A stretch of 6,178 bases of DNA, from contig JAFDJF010000228.1 of NCBI GenBank assembly GCA_019307645.1, positions 1 to 6,178 on the forward strand. Direction: 5' to 3'. The translations under genes were made by a program, and so were the position numbers. This document shows positions 1 through 5,628 of the stretch, one piece after another. Each line of letters starts with the position of its first letter. Position 1 is the first letter of the stretch. Source of the stretch: Deltaproteobacteria bacterium (lineage in GTDB: Bacteria; Desulfobacterota; DSM-4660; Desulfatiglandales; Desulfatiglandaceae). The notes under the pieces are model-generated. The model ran no database searches, was not told where the DNA came from, and worked only from the letters and a program-made list of their open reading frames with translations.

Positions 1-747
1 CAGACCGCCCAATGGGCCACTCTGCGTGGCATCATAGGCGTAGTGATCAAAGCCACTGCCGCTTTCGTAGTCGTAATCCAGCCAACGGTAGCCAAAAAAG
101 ACCGAACCCCAGTCCTTGAACTGATAATCAAACATGCCGACAAGGTTCCAGACAAAATCTGATCCACCGCCGCCAATATCAGCCCGGCCGATGAACGTCC
201 AGCTGTCGGAGATATGTGTAAAGATGCGCAGACCGGCAAAGCCGTCCCACCAGATTTCAGTAACATCTGCAAGCACAGGTCCGGGGTTCAGGTTTACCTG
301 TATATCCTGGCGAGTATAACGGGTACCGGCTAACACTTGAAGATCGTTTATGCCGAATGTGGCTACCTTGTAGGCAACACCTAATTCACCCAGCTGGCTC
401 TGATAATCCAGGTCCGCATTTGCTACCGGAGAGATTTCGAAAGAAGGATCAAGTTTTACATATTGATACTCTGCAAAAAAAGTCCAGTCTCTTTTTTGTG
501 CTTCAAAATGAACGGTGAAAACTGCAGACAGATTATCCAAAACATCGCCGAAATCGATACTCAAAGGAAGACTCTCCGGCCCGATCTGGGAAGTCCCGCT
601 AACATGCATTACCCAGAGAAAGAGGGGCGTAAACGAAAAATGCCATTCATCATCTGAGGATTTTGTGTCTGCAGCCATTGCCTGACCTGCGATAAATATC
701 GACAGACAGATAGGAAGCACTGCTTTTTTCAGCGATTTGATTTTCAC
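1..747 (-). CDS. Outer-membrane beta-barrel protein, partial (C-terminus beyond window)
   Basis: The minus strand is open from the window edge to a start near 747-753. The ATG at 753 lies only two bases from the AGGAGG (756-761), whereas the GTG at 747 lies eight bases away, so I prefer GTG. The protein begins with a Sec signal peptide: a lysine-rich start, a hydrophobic core (VLPICLSIFIAG) and a likely cleavage at AMA-A. The mature part has short alternating strands rich in aromatic residues (WHFSFTPLFLW, WTFFAEYQYV, VFFGYRWLDYDY), as in transmembrane beta-barrels. The pattern 'F-TP-LW...D.LDNL...H.EA....W...AEY' matches from memory a widespread uncharacterised family of about 250-290 residues. 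The visible end, YDATQSGPLGGL, resembles that family's C-terminal strand, so probably only a few residues are missing. It lies downstream of the TetR gene on the same strand and has its own candidate promoter. The role is unknown: a channel or a structural barrel are both possible. Confidence 0.8.
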   Translation of the reverse strand, partial: MKIKSLKKAVLPICLSIFIAGQAMAADTKSSDDEWHFSFTPLFLWVMHVSGTSQIGPESLPLSIDFGDVLDNLSAVFTVHFEAQKRDWTFFAEYQYVKLDPSFEISPVANADLDYQSQLGELGVAYKVATFGINDLQVLAGTRYTRQDIQVNLNPGPVLADVTEIWWDGFAGLRIFTHISDSWTFIGRADIGGGGSDFVWNLVGMFDYQFKDWGSVFFGYRWLDYDYESGSGFDHYAYDATQSGPLGGL

Positions 748-755
748 GCTCATTT

Positions 756-761
756 CCTCCT
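756..761 (-). promoter_or_regulatory. Ribosome binding site deciding the barrel-gene start
   Basis: On the minus strand this reads AGGAGG. It is two bases from the ATG at 753 and eight bases from the in-frame GTG at 747. The spacing favours GTG as the true initiator. Confidence 0.6.
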
Positions 762-809
762 GTACATACTGTTTCTGAATAATCCGGAGATCAGGCTATA
801 GAGCACAGT

Positions 810-837
810 ATATTACCAACCTTTTTATCTGAATCAA
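810..837 (-). promoter_or_regulatory. Candidate sigma-70-type promoter for the barrel gene
   Basis: The minus strand reads TTGATT (837-832), a 16-base spacer, then TAATAT (815-810). Both hexamers match the consensus well and lie about 55-60 bases upstream of the start codon. The inverted halves ACAGTAT (805-811) and ATACTGT (766-772) flank the expected transcription start. This is a prediction from sequence only. Confidence 0.35.
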
Positions 838-852
838 TCCTGCAAGGCCTTC

Positions 853-1395
853 TCACCAAAGTACAACCCGGTTCAGCCAGTGGTCACGGGACGTGTGAAC
901 ATGGCGTGCCGCAACTGAAGCAGTTCGAGTCGCTCTTCTTTTGTTTTTTTGATCAGTAGTCCGTGCTCCATGGCATGATAGGTGCCGCCATTTATCCGTT
1001 TCCTCCACGAAATGCGCCACCCCGGGTTCCATCAGTGCCCATGCCCTGACGGCAATGTCATATCGTGCCAAATCGTTGATAACGATTAACTGCATCAGTT
1101 CAAGTAAACGTTCCTCTGCGCTGCCCTGTATCTGTTTCATATGTTCAACAACGCCAAGGCTGGAAACATCAGCCCAGTATTCGATAAGGCTGAGGATGAA
1201 ATCATCACGGTCTTTGAAATGCCAGTAAAAACTACCCTTGGTAACCCCCATGCACCGCACCAGATGATCAATGCGCAGCTTAGTATTGCCCTCCTTGATA
1301 AGGATCTCCAAGGCATACTCAAGCCACTTTTTTCTAGTGAGGTTTTTTTTCTGTTTCTTCTTTTTGTCTATCCCCATACTAAAAAGTATTGACAC
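853..1395 (-). CDS. TetR/AcrR-family transcriptional regulator with frameshifted, shortened C-terminus
   Basis: The N-terminal half is a clear TetR DNA-binding domain: a lysine-rich arm (residues 11-23), then a helix-turn-helix around residues 40-66 with the typical stretch GVTKGSFYWHFKDRDD (50-65). The ligand-binding half starts normally (AVRAWALMEPGVAHFVEETDKWR, ending near residue 137). It then turns into an unusual basic tail of 43 residues unlike any TetR C-terminus. The expected ending is present in another frame (873-983), so the ORF seems to result from an internal deletion plus frameshift. The total of 180 residues is short for a family of about 200-210. The start is uncertain: GTG at 1395 has an AAGGA seven bases upstream, while ATG at 1377 has no ribosome site. 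It is divergent from the hydrolase, with operator-like dyads between them, which suggests autoregulation. DNA binding may survive; dimerisation or ligand response may not. Confidence 0.8.
   Translation of the reverse strand: MSILFSMGIDKKKKQKKNLTRKKWLEYALEILIKEGNTKLRIDHLVRCMGVTKGSFYWHFKDRDDFILSLIEYWADVSSLGVVEHMKQIQGSAEERLLELMQLIVINDLARYDIAVRAWALMEPGVAHFVEETDKWRHLSCHGARTTDQKNKRRATRTASVAARHVHTSRDHWLNRVVLW
873..983 (-). pseudogene. Out-of-frame remnant of the TetR C-terminal end
   Basis: Read in a frame different from the preceding regulator codons, positions 983 down to 873 encode TYHAMEHGLLIKK, then TKEERLELLQLRHAMFTR, and stop at 875-873. This charged, leucine-rich helix with a short tail is what many TetR regulators of this subgroup end with, as I recall them. 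The in-frame product here is a poor match. The join with the coherent upstream part lies at about 984/985. Roughly 30-35 residues (the helix before this segment) appear to be missing, so a simple one-base sequencing error would not explain it. Confidence 0.6.
1375..1390. promoter_or_regulatory. Operator-like dyad O1 (6-4-6)
   Basis: The sequence CATACT-AAAA-AGTATT is an inverted repeat with five of six matching positions per arm and a perfect ATACT/AGTAT core. It lies at the first codons of the regulator gene and overlaps a candidate -10 box on the minus strand (1390-1385). The layout is the same as that of the dyad at 1422-1437. Binding by the adjacent TetR protein is inferred from position. 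Confidence 0.5.
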
Positions 1396-1414
1396 AAAGT
1401 GGTCCTTATGTCAA
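1385..1414 (-). promoter_or_regulatory. Candidate promoter of the TetR gene
   Basis: The minus strand shows a perfect TTGACA (1414-1409), an 18-base spacer and AATACT (1390-1385). If used, transcription would begin near 1378 and only the ATG at 1377 could serve as start, with almost no leader. The GTG start at 1395 would need a promoter further upstream, for example TTCCAT (1440-1435) with TATGTT 16 bases downstream. The two start choices therefore exclude each other. Confidence 0.3.
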
Positions 1415-1419
1415 CATAA
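1406..1419. repeat. Perfect 14-bp palindrome in the divergent promoter region
   Basis: TTATGT-CA-ACATAA is a perfect inverted repeat with six-base arms and a two-base centre. Its layout differs from the neighbouring 6-4-6 dyads, so it may be a separate regulator site or an accidental product of AT-rich promoter sequence. It sits midway between the two dyads and overlaps the minus-strand TTGACA box. Confidence 0.45.
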
Positions 1420-1421
1420 AA

Positions 1422-1437
1422 CATACCAAACAGTATG
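1422..1437. promoter_or_regulatory. Operator-like dyad O2 (6-4-6)
   Basis: CATACC-AAAC-AGTATG is an inverted repeat with five of six matching positions per arm, the same layout as the dyad at 1375-1390, starting 47 bases from it. It lies immediately upstream of TATAAT (1441-1446), in the spacer of a plus-strand promoter, a classic position for repression of the hydrolase gene. Confidence 0.55.
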
Positions 1438-1440
1438 GAA

Positions 1441-1446
1441 TATAAT
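1441..1446 (+). promoter_or_regulatory. Candidate -10 box for the hydrolase gene
   Basis: A perfect TATAAT lies about 120 bases upstream of the hydrolase start. The matching -35 region, around 1417-1423, is poor, so the promoter would be weak or activator-dependent. A plus-strand TTGACA at 1389-1394 is too far away to pair with it. Confidence 0.4.
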
Positions 1447-1508
1447 CTGACAGACTTTTGGCAAGCAACTATGTTGAATCGCAACGCAAGTTAGAGGGGG
1501 ATTAATCG

Positions 1509-1574
1509 ATGAAAACGATATATCAAACAGGTGTAATTCATCTTAATCATAAAACAGGAGGAGAAAATGATTAG
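1509..1574 (+). CDS. Possible 21-residue leader ORF
   Basis: The ATG at 1509 is preceded by a purine-rich GAGGGGG (1494-1500) eight bases away. It opens a 21-codon frame starting MKTIYQTGVIHLNHKTGG and ending at TAG 1572-1574. The stop falls eight bases inside the hydrolase gene, which starts at 1567, so translation of one could couple to the other. No known family is recognised, and the length alone does not exclude chance. The good ribosome site and the overlap are the only support. Confidence 0.25.
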   Translation: MKTIYQTGVIHLNHKTGGEND

Positions 1575-2814
1575 CAAAAGGATCACCAATTCATTTCTTG
1601 CAATTTCCATGATGCTATCGGTCTCACTTGCCTTTACTGGAGGGCTTATAGACGAATCGATTGCAGCTGAAAACCCGCCAAAAGTGTCACCAGTGAATGC
1701 GCGTGCTCGTGATTTCTACGCGCCCAACAGCGAGGACCTCGGGCCTAACGAAATGCGGTTGATTGCCTGTGGCACCGGTATGCCCACGGCTCGTCCGAAA
1801 CAGGCGGCGTCTTGCTGGCTGCTCGAACTTGGGAACGGCGACAAGTTTATCTTCGATATCGGGACCGGATCGGCAGAGCGTATCGCAGCCATGCAGATCC
1901 CCTACAATTACCTCGACAAGGTCTTTTTGAGTCATCTGCATACCGATCACTTTGGTGATCTGGATGCGTTGTTTGTCGGTGGCGCGCTGGCTGGACGCCA
2001 GAAACCGCTACGCGTTTGGGGACCGAAAGGTGATACACCGGAAAGAGGTACGAAGTACGCGCTGGATCACTTGTTCAAAGCGCTTACCTGGGACCTCGAC
2101 GGCCGCAAAGGAATAACCGATCCGCGTGGATACCAACCTTTTGATGTTACCGAGTTTGACTACAAGGGCGTGAATGAGATCATCTATCAGGAGAACGGCG
2201 TAACGATCCGGTCCATCCCGGCCATCCACTCCCTGGACGGCCCTGTGAGTTTCATCCTCGAGTGGAACGGTCTCAAATTCGTGTTCGGAGGCGACACCTA
2301 TCCAAACAAGTGGTATGCGAAGTATGCAAAGGATGCCGATCTGGCGATTCACGAGTGCTTCGTCACTGTGTCGGACATGATTGAAAAGTTTAAATTCACA
2401 CCAGAAGGCGCTTTATCGGTGGCCACCCAGGTCCACACCGCCCCTGAAGCGTTTGGCAAGATGATGTCGCTCGTCAAGCCACGGATGGCCGTGGCCTATC
2501 ACTTCTTCAAAGATTTCGACACCACAGCCGCGATTAATGATCGTGTCCGGACAACCTACGACGGGCCGCTGAGTCTCGCCGAGGACTACATGGTGTGGAA
2601 CATCACCAAGGACGATATTCGCGTGCGGATGGCAATTTATGATGAAGACGTCTGGCCGCCTCCGGCCTCCGAGAAGCCGCAGGTTCCCGATCCAAGTCTC
2701 AGGATTCCTTATTCGGAATTTATAGGGGGCGGCAAATACGACATGAAGGACGTGATTCAGCCCACGTATGACGAGATCAACAAGAAGTATGGACTCAACG
2801 AGAAGCAAAATTAA
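1567..2814 (+). CDS. Secreted MBL-fold metallo-hydrolase (RNase Z/arylsulfatase-like group)
   Basis: The ATG at 1567 follows AGGAGG (1556-1561) at five bases. The first 34 residues are a Sec signal peptide ending near SIAA, so the enzyme should act in the periplasm or outside. The metallo-beta-lactamase fold is shown by the metal motif HLHTDHFGD at 123-131 (H123, H125, D127, H128), H221 (AIHS), D243 in GGDT, and H290 or H312 (VAYHFF) as last ligand. Helix-strand order and the GTGMP...FDIGTG opening (69-102) resemble RNase Z-like and AtsA-type arylsulfatase members. As I recall, automatic annotation often labels such proteins 'guanitoxin biosynthesis GntH', but no guanitoxin genes are visible here. 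The 415 residues include a C-terminal extension after about 345 with a WPPP stretch. Substrate is unknown; phosphate or sulfate ester hydrolysis is an inference. It is divergent from the TetR gene with an operator-like dyad in its promoter. Confidence 0.88.
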   Translation: MISKRITNSFLAISMMLSVSLAFTGGLIDESIAAENPPKVSPVNARARDFYAPNSEDLGPNEMRLIACGTGMPTARPKQAASCWLLELGNGDKFIFDIGTGSAERIAAMQIPYNYLDKVFLSHLHTDHFGDLDALFVGGALAGRQKPLRVWGPKGDTPERGTKYALDHLFKALTWDLDGRKGITDPRGYQPFDVTEFDYKGVNEIIYQENGVTIRSIPAIHSLDGPVSFILEWNGLKFVFGGDTYPNKWYAKYAKDADLAIHECFVTVSDMIEKFKFTPEGALSVATQVHTAPEAFGKMMSLVKPRMAVAYHFFKDFDTTAAINDRVRTTYDGPLSLAEDYMVWNITKDDIRVRMAIYDEDVWPPPASEKPQVPDPSLRIPYSEFIGGGKYDMKDVIQPTYDEINKKYGLNEKQN

Positions 2815-2835
2815 GTATTGCTTCAGTTATGCGAG

Positions 2836-2847
2836 CAGCAATTGCTG
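2836..2847. repeat. Perfect 12-bp palindrome
   Basis: CAGCAATTGCTG is self-complementary over its full length and lies 22 bases after the hydrolase stop codon. It may be a protein-binding site or chance. Confidence 0.4.
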
Positions 2848-2863
2848 GCAAATAAAGCAACCA

Positions 2864-2901
2864 AGCTGACGGGGATAGCGCCGGTGCGCTACCCCGCAGC
2901 T
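2864..2901. terminator. Long stem-loop after the hydrolase gene
   Basis: The arms 2864-2881 and 2886-2901 pair over 16 base pairs (AGCTG/CAGCT, CGGGG/CCCCG, TAGCGC/GCGCTA), interrupted only by two single bulged A residues (2869, 2875). They close on the loop CGGT. No T-run follows on the plus strand, so it is not a standard intrinsic terminator. It could stabilise the transcript end, act with Rho, or be a remnant of a mobile structured repeat. On the minus strand a modestly T-rich stretch follows. Confidence 0.45.
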
Positions 2902-3139
2902 TATACCAACTGTTAGCCAGTGTCCGATAAGTCGCAATTTTATAAAAATTACGGAATTCATGGGCCACCAAATTATCAAATGTCCTGTTATTACTTATTC
3001 CTATATTACGTAAGAATATTTGATACATACATAAAGTAATGTTTCTGCTTGTATATCAGTAGGCCCAAAGAGAGAGCCATGTATTTCTTGCCCCCCAAAG
3101 TTCACTAACAGACCCTTATTTTAATGCCTTAGAAGGTTG

Positions 3140-4945
3140 ATGCGATTCATGGTTATATTCTGTAGAATGTTTTTTTGTCTTTTTACAATTCTCGTATTGC
3201 TCCCCTCTGCCAGCCATGCCGACTGGATCAACCTTTCTGGCGCCGAGAATGCCCGCAATATCGCCGAGATCTATGTCGAGACTGATCGTGTCCGGATTCA
3301 ACTGGAGGTATTCGTTGATGACCTGATGATTTTCGAGGAACTGATCCCGGAGGGTTTCTTTTCCGAACCACTTCCCGGTCGTCCGAGCCTGGCGAAGCGC
3401 CAGCAGATCTTTGCCCAACGGATTCTCCAGGTAGTCACGGACCAAGGCGAGAAACTTCCTGTCAATTTCGCCCTGGTCGAGCCGCGAATCCGCGTCGAGC
3501 GCCCTTCACCCTTCGCCGGGATGATCAGCCCCTATACCCGACGACCAATCCTCGGCCCGCCCGCAGACAAACGGGTCCTTTATGCTGAGCTAATCTATCC
3601 CTTTGAAGGCAAGCCAAAGTCGCTGACATTCATCCCTCCGCAAAGCGACAACGGGCTGCCAAAATCCAGCATCGGTTTCATCTGCAACCACCAGGGGGTG
3701 ACGGTAGTCGACTTTCGCATCCTCTCGAAAGGGAGCACCCTCAATCTCGACTGGGACGACCCGTGGTATTCCGAATTCGACAAGAAACCGTTGCGACGTA
3801 AAATCGGTACCGGGATGCGGACTTTTCTCTACATTGAACCTTTTGAGGTGCGCAACGAGATATTGGTGCGGGTCAAGGACATGATGAACTGGATCGATTT
3901 TGACCTGCGCGGCGATGTGTATATCGAACTGGATGAATTCAATCGCATCCGTGAGCAGATCGGGCAGTTTTTCATGGAACGGGAAAATCTTCGCATCGAC
4001 GGTCAGCGGCTCAAACCGATCCTCGACAAGACCGCCTTCGTAGAATCTTCGCTGCAGCGAAGTAGATTCATAGAAATCCCGGAGCAAGTGCCACTCAACT
4101 CAGCTATGGTCGGGGTGATAGTCACCTATCTGACCGACGGGATACCTCAAGAGGTAACCACAACCTGGGAGCTCTTCTCGGAACGGGTGCAAAAGGTAAC
4201 CGCGCGCATGACAGATCCGGCAGGGCCTTTCCCCTATGACTTGACCCCTGACGATAATGTCCTGAAATGGACCAATTACCTGAAGACCTACACCATCCCC
4301 ACCGTCCAAAAGATCAATGTCGCCGACCAGCATCGCGGGGTGCCGGTACCGCTCGTAAGTTTGGTCTGCACCGTCTTACTGCTTCCCATAAGCTGGAGTG
4401 TCCTGCGACGTAAGAAGCATGGTGATTCAGTCAGACCGCTATTCGGCCTGATCGGTCTGCTGTTGATCGGTGCACTGGTGTTGATTCCGGTTTTCCAGGT
4501 TCCGGTCGGCGGCAGCGCCCGGGCCAGCCAGTTCTCTGCGAAAGACGGCCGGGCGATCCTCAATAGCCTTATGAAAAATGTCTACCGTGCTTTCGACTTT
4601 CGTGACGAGGAAGACGTATATGATAAATTGGCCATCTCAATCAGTGGTGACCTGCTGGCCGACCTTTATCTGCAACAGCGCAAGTCGTTGGTGGTCGAAC
4701 AGGCCGGCGGAGCTCAGGCCAAGGTTGAGGTAGTCGCCGTCGAAGACGTAATGGTCAGCAAATCGACCCGACGTGACGGAGCCCTCGATCTCAGGGCGCA
4801 ATGGACGGCTCTTGGGCTGGTCGGTCACTGGGGGCATATCCATAGCCGTCAGAACCATTACGATGCTATCGTCACCATTAAGCCGGTGGCTGGTGCATGG
4901 AAGATCATTGACCTCGAATTGCTGGAGGAGAAGCGGCTGTTTTGA
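3140..4945 (+). CDS. Large membrane-anchored periplasmic protein of unknown function, partner of an ABC transporter
   Basis: I do not recognise a named family. The ATG at 3140 has AGAAGG (3131-3136) three bases upstream; TTG at 3137 and ATG at 3149 are alternatives. Counting from 3140 (601 residues), a signal peptide covers 1-27 with cleavage at SHA-D. A long periplasmic domain runs to about 400. Two membrane helices at about 402-420 and 434-452 flank a basic cytoplasmic loop (RRKK), and a second periplasmic domain fills 453-601. The latter ends with HWGHIH (563-568) and AWKIIDLELLEEKRL, a pattern reminiscent of NTF2-like cone folds, though this is only an impression. The stop overlaps the TTG start of the ATPase gene, so the three genes form one translationally coupled operon. 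The protein probably works in the membrane with the ABC pair, as a substrate receptor, adaptor or chaperone; this is inference. No frame damage is seen. Confidence 0.8.
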   Translation: MRFMVIFCRMFFCLFTILVLLPSASHADWINLSGAENARNIAEIYVETDRVRIQLEVFVDDLMIFEELIPEGFFSEPLPGRPSLAKRQQIFAQRILQVVTDQGEKLPVNFALVEPRIRVERPSPFAGMISPYTRRPILGPPADKRVLYAELIYPFEGKPKSLTFIPPQSDNGLPKSSIGFICNHQGVTVVDFRILSKGSTLNLDWDDPWYSEFDKKPLRRKIGTGMRTFLYIEPFEVRNEILVRVKDMMNWIDFDLRGDVYIELDEFNRIREQIGQFFMERENLRIDGQRLKPILDKTAFVESSLQRSRFIEIPEQVPLNSAMVGVIVTYLTDGIPQEVTTTWELFSERVQKVTARMTDPAGPFPYDLTPDDNVLKWTNYLKTYTIPTVQKINVADQHRGVPVPLVSLVCTVLLLPISWSVLRRKKHGDSVRPLFGLIGLLLIGALVLIPVFQVPVGGSARASQFSAKDGRAILNSLMKNVYRAFDFRDEEDVYDKLAISISGDLLADLYLQQRKSLVVEQAGGAQAKVEVVAVEDVMVSKSTRRDGALDLRAQWTALGLVGHWGHIHSRQNHYDAIVTIKPVAGAWKIIDLELLEEKRLF

Positions 4946-5628
4946 TTTCTGGAAAAACAACGATACACACAGAATCACTGAAGTTTCAGTATCCCGACAG
5001 CAGTTTTCACCTTTCGATTGCCCATTTCGCTGTCAAGGCAGGTGAGAAGGTGGCCGTGGTCGGCCCGAGTGGATCCGGGAAAACCACTCTGCTCAACCTA
5101 CTGGCGGGAATCCTGACCCCAATGTCGGGTTCCATTCAGGTTGGAGAGACAGCAGTCAGCGACCTGCACGATGCTGACCGGCGGGATTTTCGTATCCGGA
5201 ATATCGGCTTCGTGTTTCAGGATTTCGAACTGCTCGACTACCTCAGCATATTGGATAACATCCTGCACTCCTATCGGATTACCGATGCGCTGAAATTAAC
5301 CGGTGAAGTGCGGCAAAGGGCCATCCACCTGTCTGACCAGATGGGTATCGCCGATCATCTGAAGAGACACCCCGGTGAACTCTCCCAGGGAGAAAAACAG
5401 CGCACCGCCATCTGTCGCGCCTTGCTACCTAACCCGGACCTGATCCTCGCCGATGAAGCGACCGGCAACCTCGACCCGGACAACAAAACCCGCATCCTCG
5501 ATCTGCTGTTCGAGAGTGTCGCGGCCCACGGATCGACTTTGGTGGCGGTCACGCATGATCATGAACTGCTGCCCCGGTTCGACCGGGTTATCGATTTTCA
5601 GGATTTCAGGACAGGGGGCACGTCATGA
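4942..5628 (+). CDS. ABC transporter ATP-binding protein, LolD/MacB type
   Basis: This ATPase of 228 residues has every motif of an active ABC nucleotide-binding domain: Walker A GPSGSGKT (41-48), Q-loop Q93 in VFQDFELL, signature LSQGE (147-151), Walker B LILADE with catalytic E172, D-loop GNLD (175-178) and H-loop H205. Length and the phrase 'FQDFELLDYLSILDN' place it with LolD/MacB/FtsE-like ATPases that drive FtsX-type permeases from the cytoplasmic face. The start is TTG at 4942, overlapping the previous stop (TTGA). GGAGGAG (4924-4930) stands 11 bases upstream, rather far, and no ATG is available near the N-terminus. Its own stop overlaps the permease ATG. Expression therefore probably depends on translation of the upstream gene. 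The substrate cannot be deduced from the ATPase. Confidence 0.93.
   Translation: MISGKTTIHTESLKFQYPDSSFHLSIAHFAVKAGEKVAVVGPSGSGKTTLLNLLAGILTPMSGSIQVGETAVSDLHDADRRDFRIRNIGFVFQDFELLDYLSILDNILHSYRITDALKLTGEVRQRAIHLSDQMGIADHLKRHPGELSQGEKQRTAICRALLPNPDLILADEATGNLDPDNKTRILDLLFESVAAHGSTLVAVTHDHELLPRFDRVIDFQDFRTGGTS

Larger units (their letters stand above)
2815..3139. other. Gene-free AT-rich spacer between hydrolase and ABC operon
   Basis: No convincing gene is seen in these 325 bases. The first part holds a 12-bp palindrome and a long hairpin. The part from about 2930 to 3060 is markedly richer in A and T than the flanking genes and contains short dyads (AATTTT-ATA-AAAATT at 2936-2950; TTACGTAA at 3006-3013). 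The operon promoter must lie in or near this part, but I could not pick convincing -35 and -10 boxes. A minus-strand frame of 77 codons here has no recognisable features. Confidence 0.6.

Noticed and set aside
463..657. Plus-strand 64-codon frame
   Set aside because: Antisense to the barrel gene, whose minus-strand reading has a signal peptide and beta-strand pattern.
1..753. Frameshift in the barrel gene near the A-run at 94-99
   Set aside because: A first reading suggested a shift, but recounting six A residues keeps one frame from the start codon to the window edge with coherent beta-strand sequence.
1141..1392. Plus-strand 83-codon frame
   Set aside because: Antisense to the TetR DNA-binding domain, which is unmistakable on the other strand.
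2902..2940. Possible transposon-end relic (GTGTCCGATAAGTCG-like stretch)
   Set aside because: It vaguely resembles insertion-sequence ends, but there is no second end, target duplication or transposase fragment. Only a database search could decide.
2795..3028. Minus-strand frame of 77 codons in the spacer
   Set aside because: No recognisable family, it spans the hairpin and AT-rich sequence, and it overlaps the end of the hydrolase gene. Probably chance.
3590..4087. Minus-strand 165-codon frame
   Set aside because: Antisense to the coherent membrane-protein gene, without ribosome site or family features.
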